A stretch of 64,000 nt of DNA from Delftia tsuruhatensis (GCF_903815225.1 NZ_LR813084.1:186001-250000); one strand, 5' to 3'. Shown: positions 44,687 to 53,818, counted from the first letter of the stretch. Translations and numbers: made by a program. Notes: a model not told the origin generated them from the sequence alone.

Positions 44687-45979
44687 TCAAAAAATCGAGG
44701 GGAAACTGCAGCCTTGCTGGCGCAGCAGGTCGTGGGCCTGGCGTTCCAGGTCCTCGCGGTGTTCGGGCGCGGCGATGTCGATCAGCCGCCGCACGCGCCG
44801 CGACAGCGTCTGGCCGCGCAGGTCGGCCACGCCATGTTCGGTGACGATCAGGCCTGCATCGGAGCGCGGCGTGCTGACGGGCCCCGACAGCCGGGCCACG
44901 ATGCGCGAGGCGCCCCGGGCCGTGGCCGGCAGCGCCACGATGGGCAGGCCGCCCCGGCTGCGCGCGGCCCCGCGCAGGAAGTCCACGGCCCCGCCCACGG
45001 CGCCGACATAGACGCCGCCCGCGACCTCGGAATTGATCTGGCCCGTGAGATCCACCTCCACGGCCGAGTTGATGGCCGCCAGGCGGTGGCTGGCCGCGAG
45101 CACCTCGGGGTGGTGGGTGTAGCCGGTCTCGCGCAGCTGCAGCGCCGGGTTGCGGTGAGCCCAGCGCCTGAGTTGGTCGCCCCCCATGAGGATGCCGCCG
45201 ATGCCCACGCCCTTGTCCATGCTCTTGCGTGCGTTGGTCAGCGCGCCTGCCTGCGCCAGGGCCGCGATGCCGTCGCCCACGGCGCCGCTGTGCAGGCCCA
45301 GGTCGCGGTGGCCGTGCAGGGCGGCGAGCACGGCCTCGGGCAGGTTGCCCACGCCCACCTGCAGCGTGGCGCCGTCTTCGATGAGGGCGGCCACATGGCC
45401 GGCAATGGCCTGTTCGGCAGGGCCGGGCGCGCTGCGCGCCTGGTCCAGCGGAGGGTGTTCGGCATCGACCAGCAGCGCGAAGTCGCCGGCCTGCAGGTGC
45501 ATGCTGCCGTGCGTCCAGGGAATGGCGGGGTTGACCTCGCCGATCAGCACGCGTGCCTTGCGTATGGCGGCCGGCAGGTATTCATGCACCAGGCCCAGGC
45601 TGTAGCGGCCCTGTGCGTCGGGCGGGGACAGCTGCAGCAGCACCACGTCGGCAGGCAGCAGGCCCTCGTCGATCAGGCCGGGCAGGTGGGAGTAGTGGCT
45701 GGGCAGGATGTCCAGCGCGCCGGCCTGGGCCAGCGCGCGGTGCGGGCCGCCAGCGGCATAGCCGAAGAAGTCGATGGCATCGGCATGCGCCGGTTGCAGC
45801 GTGTCCGATGCGCCCATGCCCACGAAGACGCGCAGCCGGCAGCCCCGGGCCAGTGCATGGCGCTGCGCCACCAGGGCGCGCGTGAGCGTCAGCGGCTCGG
45901 CCGTGGCCTGGCCCCACCACAGCGTGTCGCCGGGGCGGATCAGGGCCAGCAGCCGTTGCGCCAGCACACCCTGGCTCAT
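44687..45979 (-). CDS. acetyl-CoA hydrolase/4-hydroxybutyrate CoA-transferase family protein, catalytic Glu not seen
   Basis: This 430-residue, two-domain class I CoA-transferase fold protein has VGVGNLPEAVLAALHGHRD and the C-terminal VTEHGVADLRGQTLSRR typical of the family. In 4-hydroxybutyrate CoA-transferases the glutamate that forms the covalent CoA ester lies in HTEMFSDG. The matching stretch here is LHSGAVGDG, with Gly where Glu is expected. It may therefore be a hydrolase, use another residue, or have a non-enzymatic role. The start (45979) overlaps the end of the crotonase gene by four bases. Confidence 0.82.
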   Translation of the reverse strand: MSQGVLAQRLLALIRPGDTLWWGQATAEPLTLTRALVAQRHALARGCRLRVFVGMGASDTLQPAHADAIDFFGYAAGGPHRALAQAGALDILPSHYSHLPGLIDEGLLPADVVLLQLSPPDAQGRYSLGLVHEYLPAAIRKARVLIGEVNPAIPWTHGSMHLQAGDFALLVDAEHPPLDQARSAPGPAEQAIAGHVAALIEDGATLQVGVGNLPEAVLAALHGHRDLGLHSGAVGDGIAALAQAGALTNARKSMDKGVGIGGILMGGDQLRRWAHRNPALQLRETGYTHHPEVLAASHRLAAINSAVEVDLTGQINSEVAGGVYVGAVGGAVDFLRGAARSRGGLPIVALPATARGASRIVARLSGPVSTPRSDAGLIVTEHGVADLRGQTLSRRVRRLIDIAAPEHREDLERQAHDLLRQQGCSFPSIF

Positions 45980-46773
45980 GGCTGGCGGTCCCAGTCGAAG
46001 CGCAGCGGCTGCTTGTCCTTGAAGCGCTGCACCGCCTCCTGGTGGTAGTCGGAGCCGCGGCACATCGTCTGGGCATAGGCCTCCAGCTCGGCCATGGCGC
46101 GCGCATCCAGCTCGAAGGCCTGGTTCATGATGGTCTTGGCCATGCCGATGGCGGCCGTGGAGGCTTCGCCGAAGCGGCGCGCCAGCGCCAGGGCGGCCCG
46201 CTGCAGTGCCTCGCCGTCCTCGACGATGTCGTAGACCATGCCCAGCGCCCGGGCCTCCTCGGCCTCCACGGTGCGCGCGGTGAAGACCAGCTCCTTGGCC
46301 TTTTGCTGGCCCACGATGCGTGGCAGAAGCTGCATGGCGCCCAGGTCGGGGATGAGGCCGATGCGGCCGAACACGGCGCAGAATTTGGCGCGGCGGGTGC
46401 ACAGCACGAAGTCGGCGGCCAGCGCCAGGCTCAGGCCCGCGCCGAAGGCCGGGCCATCCACGGCGGCGATCACGGGCTTTTCGAGGTTGACCAGTTCGGG
46501 GAACCACTGGTGCAGGCTGCGGATGCGTTCGCGCCAGGGCAGGCCCGCCTGGCCGGCATCCATCATCTGGCCGATGTCGCCGCCCGAGCAGAAGGCACCG
46601 CCCGCGCCGGTGAGGATGACGGTGTGGACCTGTGCATCGTCGCGCATCCGGGCCACGGCGGCGGCCAGGGCCGGGCGCATCGCCTGGTTCAGCGCATTGC
46701 GGGCCTCGGGCCGGTTCAGCGTGATCGTGCCTATGCCGTCCTGGATGGTGGTCAATACGGGGGAAGTGCTCAT
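45976..46773 (-). CDS. enoyl-CoA hydratase/isomerase (crotonase), isomerase-like
   Basis: This 265-residue crotonase-fold enzyme shows the oxyanion-hole segments GAGGAFCSGGDI (about residues 55-66) and DGPAFGAGLSLALAADF. Instead of the two glutamates of hydratases, the active-site strand reads VFGRIGLIPDLGAMQLLPR, with an Asp in the IPD position as in PaaG-type isomerases. So a double-bond isomerisation or similar is more likely than simple hydration. It lies between MaoC and CoA-transferase-like genes of the same operon and overlaps the latter by four bases. Confidence 0.88.
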   Translation of the reverse strand: MSTSPVLTTIQDGIGTITLNRPEARNALNQAMRPALAAAVARMRDDAQVHTVILTGAGGAFCSGGDIGQMMDAGQAGLPWRERIRSLHQWFPELVNLEKPVIAAVDGPAFGAGLSLALAADFVLCTRRAKFCAVFGRIGLIPDLGAMQLLPRIVGQQKAKELVFTARTVEAEEARALGMVYDIVEDGEALQRAALALARRFGEASTAAIGMAKTIMNQAFELDARAMAELEAYAQTMCRGSDYHQEAVQRFKDKQPLRFDWDRQP

Positions 46774-46798
46774 GATGGGACTGGGGTGAAATGCGGAA

Positions 46799-46820
46799 AG
46801 CGGCCCCTGCGGGGGCCGCT
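46799..46820 (-). terminator. hairpin between the MaoC and crotonase genes
   Basis: Perfect 9-base arms AGCGGCCCC (46799-46807) and GGGGCCGCT (46812-46820) flank a 4-base loop. On the minus strand it follows the MaoC stop by 6 bases and is trailed by TTTCC, so it is a weak terminator or an RNA-stability element within the cluster. Confidence 0.5.
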
Positions 46821-46826
46821 GTGGAG

Positions 46827-47720
46827 TCAGGCCAGTTCGGCGTAGCCGTGGCTCAGGACGATCTTGTCACGCTCCAGCACGCGGGCGCGCAGCTGCAGCT
46901 GCGAGGGCTGACCGGGCACGCGCCAGATCTCGGTCACCAGGGTCTCTCCCGGATGGACGGGCGCGGCAAAGCGGATGTCCAGCGCCTTCAGCCGCGCGGG
47001 ATTGCGGTCGCCGCACTGGCGCAGCACGGCATGGGCGACCAGGCCGTAGCTGGCCAGTCCATGGAGGATGGGGCGGTCGAAACCGGCCTTGCGCGCCACG
47101 GCCGGGTCGGCATGCAGCGGGTTGGTGTCGCCCATCAGGCGGTACAGCAGCGCGGCCTCGGGGCGTATGGCCTGGGTGTCGGTGAAGTCGGGCGCGCGGT
47201 CCTCCGGCGTGGGGCGCAGCGGCGCCAGGGGCGCGTCGCTGGGCTGGCCGCCGTCCAGCAGGCTGTAGCCGCCGTCGCCGCGCAGGAAGCTGACCTGCTG
47301 CACGGTGGCCAGCAGCTCGCCCTGGGCCGTCTCCAGCTGCCGCTCGGTGACCAGGATGGCTCCCTTGCCTTCGCCCTTGTCCGTCAGGTGGGTGATGCGG
47401 TTGCGCCCCACGACCTCGGCGCTGGCCGGCAGCGGCCGGTGCAGCCGCATGCGCTGCTCGCCGTGCAGCAGCCTGACCCAGTCGATGCCGGTATCGGCCT
47501 CGCGCGCCCAGAAGCCCGGGTAGCCCAGCACCACGGCCTGCGAGGGCAGGGCGCGCAGCCCGCCCGGCGCGCCTTCGTAGACAAAGGGCAGGGCGCCAGG
47601 GTCCAGCGGGTCATTGCCCAGGCCCAGGCTCAGCGCATAGAGCAGGGTGTCGCGCTCGCCATAGTGCTGGCGCACGGGCTCGAAGGGGCGCTGTTTCAGG
47701 TGGTCGTAGCGAATGGTCAT
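46827..47720 (-). CDS. MaoC-like (R)-specific enoyl-CoA hydratase 2
   Basis: This 297-residue double-hotdog protein hydrates trans-2-enoyl-CoA to the (3R)-hydroxyacyl-CoA. The hydratase 2 motif is intact in the C-terminal hotdog: YRLMGDTNPLHADPAVARKA, with the catalytic Asp and His. ILHGLASYGLVAHAVL follows. Length and architecture match the hydratase domain of peroxisomal multifunctional enzyme type 2. The next gene upstream in the cluster is an (R)-type dehydrogenase, which fits. Start at 47720 (MTIRYDHLK); an ATG four codons upstream is possible. It is separated from that dehydrogenase by repeat copy B. Confidence 0.9.
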   Translation of the reverse strand: MTIRYDHLKQRPFEPVRQHYGERDTLLYALSLGLGNDPLDPGALPFVYEGAPGGLRALPSQAVVLGYPGFWAREADTGIDWVRLLHGEQRMRLHRPLPASAEVVGRNRITHLTDKGEGKGAILVTERQLETAQGELLATVQQVSFLRGDGGYSLLDGGQPSDAPLAPLRPTPEDRAPDFTDTQAIRPEAALLYRLMGDTNPLHADPAVARKAGFDRPILHGLASYGLVAHAVLRQCGDRNPARLKALDIRFAAPVHPGETLVTEIWRVPGQPSQLQLRARVLERDKIVLSHGYAELA

Positions 47721-47772
47721 GGAACGGGTCATCTCGGTACTTGATTGCGCTGGCGCAAGACCAACAGCCTTC

Positions 47773-47888
47773 AAAACCGGCGCACCCCAACCCAGGGGCG
47801 CCGAGCAAGAGCCGCCTCGCGGCGAGGGCGCCGTCCCCCTCCCGCGAAGCGAGAGAGGGGGAAGCGGCGCAGCCGCTCAGGGGGTGCT
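47773..47888 (-). repeat. GC-rich multi-hairpin intergenic repeat, copy B
   Basis: This shares with copy A the order of stems and much of the sequence: CGGCGC/GCGCCG (47778-47783 with 47798-47803), CCCCCTC/GAGGGGG (47835-47841 with 47855-47861) and GCGGC/GCCGC (47864-47868 with 47872-47876), then CTCAGGGGGTGCT. As with copy A, it begins right after the stop of a minus-strand gene and ends with a stem followed by TTTT on the minus strand. Confidence 0.75.
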
Positions 47889-47891
47889 TTT

Positions 47892-48806
47892 CTAGACAGG
47901 GTCCCAGCTGAAGACATCGGCCGAGCGGTCCAGCGGGACGAACGATGCCTTGAGCGCCGGCATGCCGTGCTCTGCAATGAATTGCGGCGACCAGCCCTCG
48001 CTGCGGTGCACCGAGCGCAGCGGGCGCGGCTGGCTCATGAGGAAGATCTCGTTGTTGCGCACGGCGAAGACCTGGGCGTTCACGTCGCGGGCCGCGTCGG
48101 AGAGCAGGTAGACGGCCAGCGGCGCGATCTTGTTGGGCGTCATCTGCTGGATCTTGGCCACGCGCGCCTGCTGCTCGGGCGTGTCGGTGGGGATGGAGCC
48201 GATCATGCGGCTCCAGGCGAACGGCGCGATGCAGTTGGAGCGCACGTTGAACTTCTGCATGTCCAGCGCGATGGACTTGGACAGGGCCGTCAGCCCCAGC
48301 TTGGCGGCGCTGTAGTTGGCCTGGCCCAGGTTGCCGATCAGGCCCGAGGTCGAGGTCATGTGCACGAAGGCGCCGCTTTCCTGCTCCTTGAAATGGTTGG
48401 CGGCGGCGCGGGCCATGTAGTAGCTGCCGTACAGGTGGACCTTGATGACGGCGTCCCACTCGTCCAGGCTCATCTTGTGGAAGAACCGGTCGCGCAGGAT
48501 GCCGGCGTTGTTGACCACGCCGTCGATGCGGCCGAAGTGGTCCACGGCGCATTGCACGATGCGGCCCGCGGCGGCGGCCTCGGCCACGCTGTCGGTGTTG
48601 GCCACGGCCTGGCCGCCGGCGGCCTGGATCTCGTCGACCACCTTCTGGGCGGGGCCGGCGTCCGTGCCCTCGCCCGAGGTGGAGGTGCCGATGTCGTTGA
48701 CCACCACCTTGGCGCCCTCGGCCGCCATGGCCAGCGCCATGTCGCGCCCGATGCCGCCGCCGGCGCCGGTCACCACGACCACTTTGCCTTCAAGCATTTT
48801 GCTCAT
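47892..48806 (-). CDS. short-chain dehydrogenase, (3R)-hydroxyacyl-CoA dehydrogenase type
   Basis: This 304-residue NAD(H)-dependent SDR has the nucleotide motif VTGAGGGIGRDMA (about residues 13-25), NNAGILRDR, and the catalytic Ser/Tyr/Lys with YSAAK. The extended loop after VVVNDIGTS and the segment GNLGQANYSAAKLGL are those of the dehydrogenase domain of multifunctional enzyme type 2, which oxidises (3R)-hydroxyacyl-CoA. A C-terminal extension (about residues 255-304) follows the SDR core. It works with the MaoC hydratase encoded downstream. It is followed by repeat copy B. Confidence 0.9.
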   Translation of the reverse strand: MSKMLEGKVVVVTGAGGGIGRDMALAMAAEGAKVVVNDIGTSTSGEGTDAGPAQKVVDEIQAAGGQAVANTDSVAEAAAAGRIVQCAVDHFGRIDGVVNNAGILRDRFFHKMSLDEWDAVIKVHLYGSYYMARAAANHFKEQESGAFVHMTSTSGLIGNLGQANYSAAKLGLTALSKSIALDMQKFNVRSNCIAPFAWSRMIGSIPTDTPEQQARVAKIQQMTPNKIAPLAVYLLSDAARDVNAQVFAVRNNEIFLMSQPRPLRSVHRSEGWSPQFIAEHGMPALKASFVPLDRSADVFSWDPV

Positions 48807-48955
48807 GATTTGTCCTTGGAAGAGCGTGTTGCACAGTGCTTGCCCAAGGATGCCGCCGCAGCAGTCGCTTGCCTATTAGCGATTGGCAAGGATGGTGTTC
48901 GTCAATGTGAAAGCGCCGTGCCATGGGCAGGCGCGGCATCGCCTCAGGGGGGCTT

Positions 48956-50839
48956 TTACCCGGCCTCGATGGTGTAGTCGAGCACGAAGGCGCCCAGCGC
49001 CAACGCGATGGCGGCGCTGGCCTGCGCATCTTCCTGGGTGAGCGTGACCCGCACCCGCAGGCCGCGCGGTCCGCCTTCCGATGCCGCCACCTCCCGCAGC
49101 CGCGCGCCCGCCGCCGCCTGCAGCAGCGGGCGCAGCACCTGTTCGGCCGCATCCGCGCGCAGGGCGGGCTTGAAGATCTTGCCCACGCCGGTCAGGGGCA
49201 GGCTGTCCAGGATGTACACCTGCCTGGGCCAGGCGGGCCGCTCGGCGATCCGCTCGCGGGCAAAGGCCGCCAGTTCGTCCTGTGTCACGGATGCGCCGGG
49301 AACCAGGCAGACATAGCAGACCGGCAGCTCGCCGGCGTAGGCGTCGGGCTGGCCCACGGCGGCTGCCAGCGCCACCTGGGGATGCGCGGTGAAGGCCGCT
49401 TCGATCATGGCCGGGTCGATGTTGTGGCCGCTGCGGATGATGAGGTCCTTGGCCCGCCCGGCGATGAAGAGCTTGCCTTCTTCGTCGAGGTAGGCCAGAT
49501 CGCCCGAATGGACGCTGGACGCGTCGAAAACCCCCGCGTTGTGTGCCGCATTCAGGTATCCGGGGGAGACATTGGGGCCGCTGACCACCAGGGCTCCGAT
49601 CTCGTGCGGCTCGCAGGGCGCACCCAATTGCCCGCCCTCCAGCCGGCGCAGGACCTGCAACTGGGTATAGGGCAGCCGCAGGCCCACGGACCCGGGCGTG
49701 GCCGAGCCCGCCACCGGATCGATGGCCGTCACGCCGCCGCTCTCCGTCATGCCGAGGATCTCGTGCAGGGGCCTTCCCGTCAGCGCCGCGAATTTCTCGG
49801 TCTGGCTGCGCGGCGTGGGGGCGGAGCCGGTCAGGCCGCAGCGCACGGTGTCCAGGCGGCCGTCCACCGGCTGCGCCAGGATGGCACTGAGCGCCGTCGG
49901 CACGGCGCAGACCAGCGTGACGCCATGGTTTTCCACGATGCGCCAGTAGCGCTGCACCATCTGCGCGTTTCTCAGGCCCTGCGGGGACAGCATCAGGACG
50001 TGGGCGCCCCGCATGAACAGGGCCAGGCTGCAGGCAATGGCCCCGCCCACGTGGAACAGCGGCATGCCGTTCGTCATCACGTCGTCGCAACGCAGGTCCA
50101 TCAGCACGCCCCCGCCCAGCGCGGCCGTCAGCTGGTTGCGGTGGGTGTGCGCCACGAGCTTGGGCGTGCCTGTCGTGCCGCCGGTGTGGAAGTAGGCGAT
50201 GACCTCGTCGGCATGGTCCGCGCGCTGAAAGCCGAGCCGCTCCCGGCCATGGGGCTGGAGCGCGGAGGCGAAGTCCAGCGCCGGCAGGGCGCCGCCGCCA
50301 CTGCCGCCGCCTTCTTCGGCCGAGGGCAGGCCGCCGATGCACAGCACCTGCAGATCGGGAAGGCGCGCGCGGATGGCCTGGCACTTGTCCCAGAGCCCGG
50401 GCGCCATGCCCGGGCCGCAGGTGACCAGGATGCGCGCGCGGGACGCGGCGATCAGCTGCGCGAGCTGTTCAGGCAGCAGCAGCGGGTTCAGGGGCACGGC
50501 ATAGCCGGCGCTTTCGGCGCCCCAGAGCACGGCATGCGTATCGAACAGCGATGGCAGCATGAAGGCGACGCCCACGCCGGGTCCGCCCAGGCTGGCAAAG
50601 AGGTTGGCCGCCTGCGTGATGCGCGCATGCAGGCCTGCGTAGCTCAGGCGCTGGGGCCGCTCGTCGTCGGCGCCCGTCAGCACCATGGACAGGGCGGTGC
50701 GGCTGCCGTGGGTCTGCGCCAGTTGCTCGAAGAGGCGGTAGATCGTGGGCGGTATCCGCTGGTCCAACGGCATGTGCGACTCGTATCGCTGCAGGTCTTC
50801 GAGGGTGCGGACCGGGGCAGAGGGGGCGGGCAGGGCCAT
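48956..50839 (-). CDS. acyl-CoA synthetase (AMP-forming ligase)
   Basis: This 627-residue adenylate-forming ligase is probably the entry step of the cluster, making the acyl-CoA that the downstream dehydrogenase, hydratase and thiolase degrade. Motifs: FHTGGTTGTPKLVAH (phosphate loop), LGMTESGGVTA, SGDLAYLDEEGK, GRAKDLIIRSGHNIDP and the C-terminal LTGVGKIFKPAL with the catalytic Lys. A further 60 residues follow the ligase core. The start is taken at ATG 50839 (MALPAPSAP); an in-frame TTG at 50890 is less likely. 149 bases separate it from the SDR gene, so an internal promoter is possible. Confidence 0.9.
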   Translation of the reverse strand: MALPAPSAPVRTLEDLQRYESHMPLDQRIPPTIYRLFEQLAQTHGSRTALSMVLTGADDERPQRLSYAGLHARITQAANLFASLGGPGVGVAFMLPSLFDTHAVLWGAESAGYAVPLNPLLLPEQLAQLIAASRARILVTCGPGMAPGLWDKCQAIRARLPDLQVLCIGGLPSAEEGGGSGGGALPALDFASALQPHGRERLGFQRADHADEVIAYFHTGGTTGTPKLVAHTHRNQLTAALGGGVLMDLRCDDVMTNGMPLFHVGGAIACSLALFMRGAHVLMLSPQGLRNAQMVQRYWRIVENHGVTLVCAVPTALSAILAQPVDGRLDTVRCGLTGSAPTPRSQTEKFAALTGRPLHEILGMTESGGVTAIDPVAGSATPGSVGLRLPYTQLQVLRRLEGGQLGAPCEPHEIGALVVSGPNVSPGYLNAAHNAGVFDASSVHSGDLAYLDEEGKLFIAGRAKDLIIRSGHNIDPAMIEAAFTAHPQVALAAAVGQPDAYAGELPVCYVCLVPGASVTQDELAAFARERIAERPAWPRQVYILDSLPLTGVGKIFKPALRADAAEQVLRPLLQAAAGARLREVAASEGGPRGLRVRVTLTQEDAQASAAIALALGAFVLDYTIEAG

Positions 50840-50971
50840 GATTTGCAAGTCAGTCAGTGTTGATGCAGCTTCGTCGGGAACGAAGGACAAGGGCCGTGGC
50901 TGGTGGCGTCAAGACAGGGCCGGCCCCCCTTGCTTCCAGGCAAGAGCAGGTGCCTTTCACATGGACGCAAC

Positions 50972-52381
50972 TCACCAGACAGGATCGATCGGGGTTTGCA
51001 GCGCGCGAAGGCCTTCCACTGCTTCGGCTGCATCCAGGCACTGGTCATCGCGGAATCGTCGACCGGTCAGCAGAACGCCGATAGGCATTCCAGTCTCAAG
51101 ATCGCGAGCGGCCGGCACGCAGGCGCTTGGCAGCCCGAGCAAGTTTGCCGGGACGACGGGCCTCATCATTTCCACTGTTTTCTCCACCCCGTCCTGGGAC
51201 GAAACATCGAATCCAATGTCGAAAGGCAATTGCGTCCACGTCGGTGTCAGGACAAGCTCGTAGTCGTTCATGAACGTGGACCAGTCGCGCGCCAGTCCGT
51301 CACGCGTTTGCAGCAGCGCAGACATGTCTGCAGATTTGGCGGGCATCTTGAACATCTGGAAGAGGCCATTGAAGAAGTAGCGCCCGTCTTCGCCCATGAG
51401 CGGGGCCATCGTCTCCCACAAGGACGCGTAGTCCCCCATCACGAACTCTCCCCAGACGCGAACGACCTCTTCATACCGGGGAGGAGTGACCTGTGCCACT
51501 TCGTATCCGGCATTGGACAGCGCGTCAGCGGCCGCCAGGACCGCGTGGCTGATGGACGAAGCGCAGGACCCGCCTGGAGGGGCGCCGACCACGGCGACAC
51601 GCGGTCGGCGCGAATGCGCAACGGAGAAAGGGGCATCGACAGCTTGCGGGTCCAGCGGGTGAGCACCCGAGATCACTTTCAGGCCGAGTCTGACATCCGA
51701 AATCGTACGTGCCATCGGCCCTTGCACCGCCATCATCTGCCACGCGATGGGGCGATTCTCGAACGGAGGCTGGCTTGCATCGGGCACACGGCCCGCAGAC
51801 GGCCTGATTGAGGCGATTCCGCACGCGTTTGCGGGGTTGCGCAGCGAGCCACCGATGTCATTGCCAAAGCCCAGAGGGCTCATCCCGCTTGCGATCGCGG
51901 CTGCATCCCCACCACTGCTTCCCGACGCCGTTCTGGACGCGTTCCACGGGTTTTTCGTCAATCCGTGCAAAGTGCTATCCGTGTGCACACGCATGGCAAG
52001 GTCGGGGCAGTTTGTGCTTGCGATCGGGATGGCTCCGGCCGCGCGGACCCTCTCGACCAATGGCGAGTCCTGCCGCGCGACGGCCTCCTTGAGGGCGGGA
52101 ACGCCCCACGTGCTCGCGACACCTTTCAGATCGATGTTGCACTTGATGGAAACCGGAACTCCATGCAGTGGGCCGAGGGGCTCGCCGCTTGCCACAGCGC
52201 GGTCGGCGGCATCTGCTGCAGCAAGCGCCTCGTCGCGCAGGACATGGACCACTGCGTTGAGCTTCGGGTTGACGGCCGAAATGCGCTCAAGATGCGCTTG
52301 CACCACTTCGCGGGAAGATACACGGCGTGCGGCGATGGCGTTGGCCAACTGTCCCGCAGATTGTTTCCAAAGTTCTGTCAT
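50972..52381 (-). CDS. amidase-signature hydrolase
   Basis: This 469-residue amidase has the Ser-cisSer-Lys triad K80 (VSIKCNIDL), S155 in SGSSGGDA and S179 in NDIGGSLRNPA. The start ELWKQSAGQLANAIAARRVS is characteristic. The C-terminal half resembles fatty-acid-amide or general aliphatic/aromatic amidases. It stands alone between the acyl-CoA cluster and the AraC gene. Third-codon positions look less GC-rich than in its neighbours (by eye, not computed), a hint of separate origin. No transporter or partner gene is adjacent. Confidence 0.9.
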   Translation of the reverse strand: MTELWKQSAGQLANAIAARRVSSREVVQAHLERISAVNPKLNAVVHVLRDEALAAADAADRAVASGEPLGPLHGVPVSIKCNIDLKGVASTWGVPALKEAVARQDSPLVERVRAAGAIPIASTNCPDLAMRVHTDSTLHGLTKNPWNASRTASGSSGGDAAAIASGMSPLGFGNDIGGSLRNPANACGIASIRPSAGRVPDASQPPFENRPIAWQMMAVQGPMARTISDVRLGLKVISGAHPLDPQAVDAPFSVAHSRRPRVAVVGAPPGGSCASSISHAVLAAADALSNAGYEVAQVTPPRYEEVVRVWGEFVMGDYASLWETMAPLMGEDGRYFFNGLFQMFKMPAKSADMSALLQTRDGLARDWSTFMNDYELVLTPTWTQLPFDIGFDVSSQDGVEKTVEMMRPVVPANLLGLPSACVPAARDLETGMPIGVLLTGRRFRDDQCLDAAEAVEGLRALQTPIDPVW

Positions 52382-52644
52382 ATGGGTACTCGCTGGTTGA
52401 TGGCTCGTGCAAAGTCGAGGTGTTCAGCCGGCCACGGGGGACCTGCCATCTGGACGCCAAAGTGGAACCGTCCCGGGAATCTGGCTGCGCATGTTGGTGC
52501 TCCTTGCGGCCTGTTTTCCAGGCCAGTCGTCCATGGGTTGGCACTTGCGTGCCCCAGGCCTTCAAAGGTAGCCAAGGCGCAATTTCCTGCTGGTGTGTGA
52601 AGGACAGATGTCTTGGCTGGCAAGGACATGTGCCCCGTTCGGGG

Positions 52645-53580
52645 TCAGCGTTGCCGCAGCAAGGCGCTGGGGCGCACGCCAAAGGCCTTGTGGAAGGCGT
52701 GGCTGAAGTGGGAAAGGTCCGCGAAGCCGTGGTCGAACGCCGCCTCGGTCACGTTGCGTGCCCGGCCCTCCATCAATGCCTGCCGGCTGGCCTGCAGCCG
52801 CAGCTGCCATACCAGCCCCATGGCGCCCTGCGGTTGCCGGGCGAAGGCCCGCGTCACCGTCCTGACGGAGATGCCATGGGCCTGGGCCAGCGTCTGCAGG
52901 GTGAGCTCCGGATCCAGGAAATGGCGCCGGATGTAGGCGGCGATGCGGCCATGCAGACCACGCTCCGACGCACACTCCTGCCTTTCCTGCTGGAACTCCA
53001 GCATCAGGCCCAGCAGGTCGAGCAAGGTGGTGCCGAACTGCGCGGCGGCGGCAGGGCGGATCTGGTCGAAGTCGATGCAGACGGCCTGCTCGATCATGGT
53101 GCGCAGCTGCAGCAGCGTGGGCTTGCTGCTGTCGAAGATGCGCACCGTCATTTGCTCGGCATCGGGGTAGCGCTGCAGCAGCGCGTGGCGGGGGATGCGG
53201 CACAGATGGAGGCATTGCGCCGTCAGCGCGCAATCGAAGGGCCGTGCCGAATCGTAGAGAAAGAGGTCGCCGCTGTTCAGCCTGGCGTGCCGGCCTTTTT
53301 GATCGAGTGCCCCCTGGCCCGCACGCATGTAGCCGATCCACAGGTCGTCATCGTCCCTCTGGCGGATATGGCTGGCCTGGCGCGACCAGCGATGCAGGAG
53401 CGGGGCGACCATCGTGCTGATGCCCACCGTCCCTGCGAGGCTGAACGACAGCCGGCCGTCAAAGGCATCCTGTGCCAGCAGGCGGCTGGAGGCCGGAAGA
53501 CAGTGCTGGCGCACCACATCGCTCCAATAGTCAAAGCGATGTGCCGCGTCTATGTCCGTGGTGCAGTAATCGGTGGTCAT
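52645..53580 (-). CDS. AraC-family transcriptional regulator
   Basis: This 311-residue regulator has an N-terminal sensing domain (about residues 10-185, of the FeaR-like AraC-binding type) and a C-terminal AraC DNA-binding domain with two helix-turn-helix units (LTLQTLAQAHGISVRTVTRAF and NVTEAAFDHGFADLSHFSHAF). It is divergent from the itaconate-type operon at 53819-60601 and is the likely activator. The Pseudomonas itaconate locus is instead controlled by a LysR protein, so the regulator type differs. The start at 53580 gives a plausible N-terminus; the long in-frame extension to 54306 runs antisense into the next gene and is rejected. Confidence 0.9.
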   Translation of the reverse strand: MTTDYCTTDIDAAHRFDYWSDVVRQHCLPASSRLLAQDAFDGRLSFSLAGTVGISTMVAPLLHRWSRQASHIRQRDDDDLWIGYMRAGQGALDQKGRHARLNSGDLFLYDSARPFDCALTAQCLHLCRIPRHALLQRYPDAEQMTVRIFDSSKPTLLQLRTMIEQAVCIDFDQIRPAAAAQFGTTLLDLLGLMLEFQQERQECASERGLHGRIAAYIRRHFLDPELTLQTLAQAHGISVRTVTRAFARQPQGAMGLVWQLRLQASRQALMEGRARNVTEAAFDHGFADLSHFSHAFHKAFGVRPSALLRQR

Positions 53581-53818
53581 GGCTTTCCGGACGCAGAAAC
53601 CGTGGCCTGCGAGGTGCAAAGGACTTGCCCCGGGAACCCCGCCCCGTGGGGCCGACGCGGGGCGAGCGTATGTGTATGTATTGATACGACAGTCGGGTTC
53701 TTGGCGCATCCAGGGTTGTCCTAGTGCCTGGGGGGATGGCCATGGCCTGCACCCTTTGCGGGCGCCGAAGGGTGCATTCCAATTTGCCGGATTGTGCGCA
53801 CCGGCATTGCCTGCGAGC
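53581..53818. promoter_or_regulatory. divergent control region between the AraC gene and the itaconate-type operon
   Basis: Two perfect inverted repeats lie near the operon side: TGCACCCTT (53748-53756) with AAGGGTGCA (53768-53776), and TGCCGG (53785-53790) with CCGGCA (53801-53806), the latter enclosing the palindrome GTGCGCAC. They are candidate binding sites. Promoter hexamers were not resolved. Confidence 0.5.
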
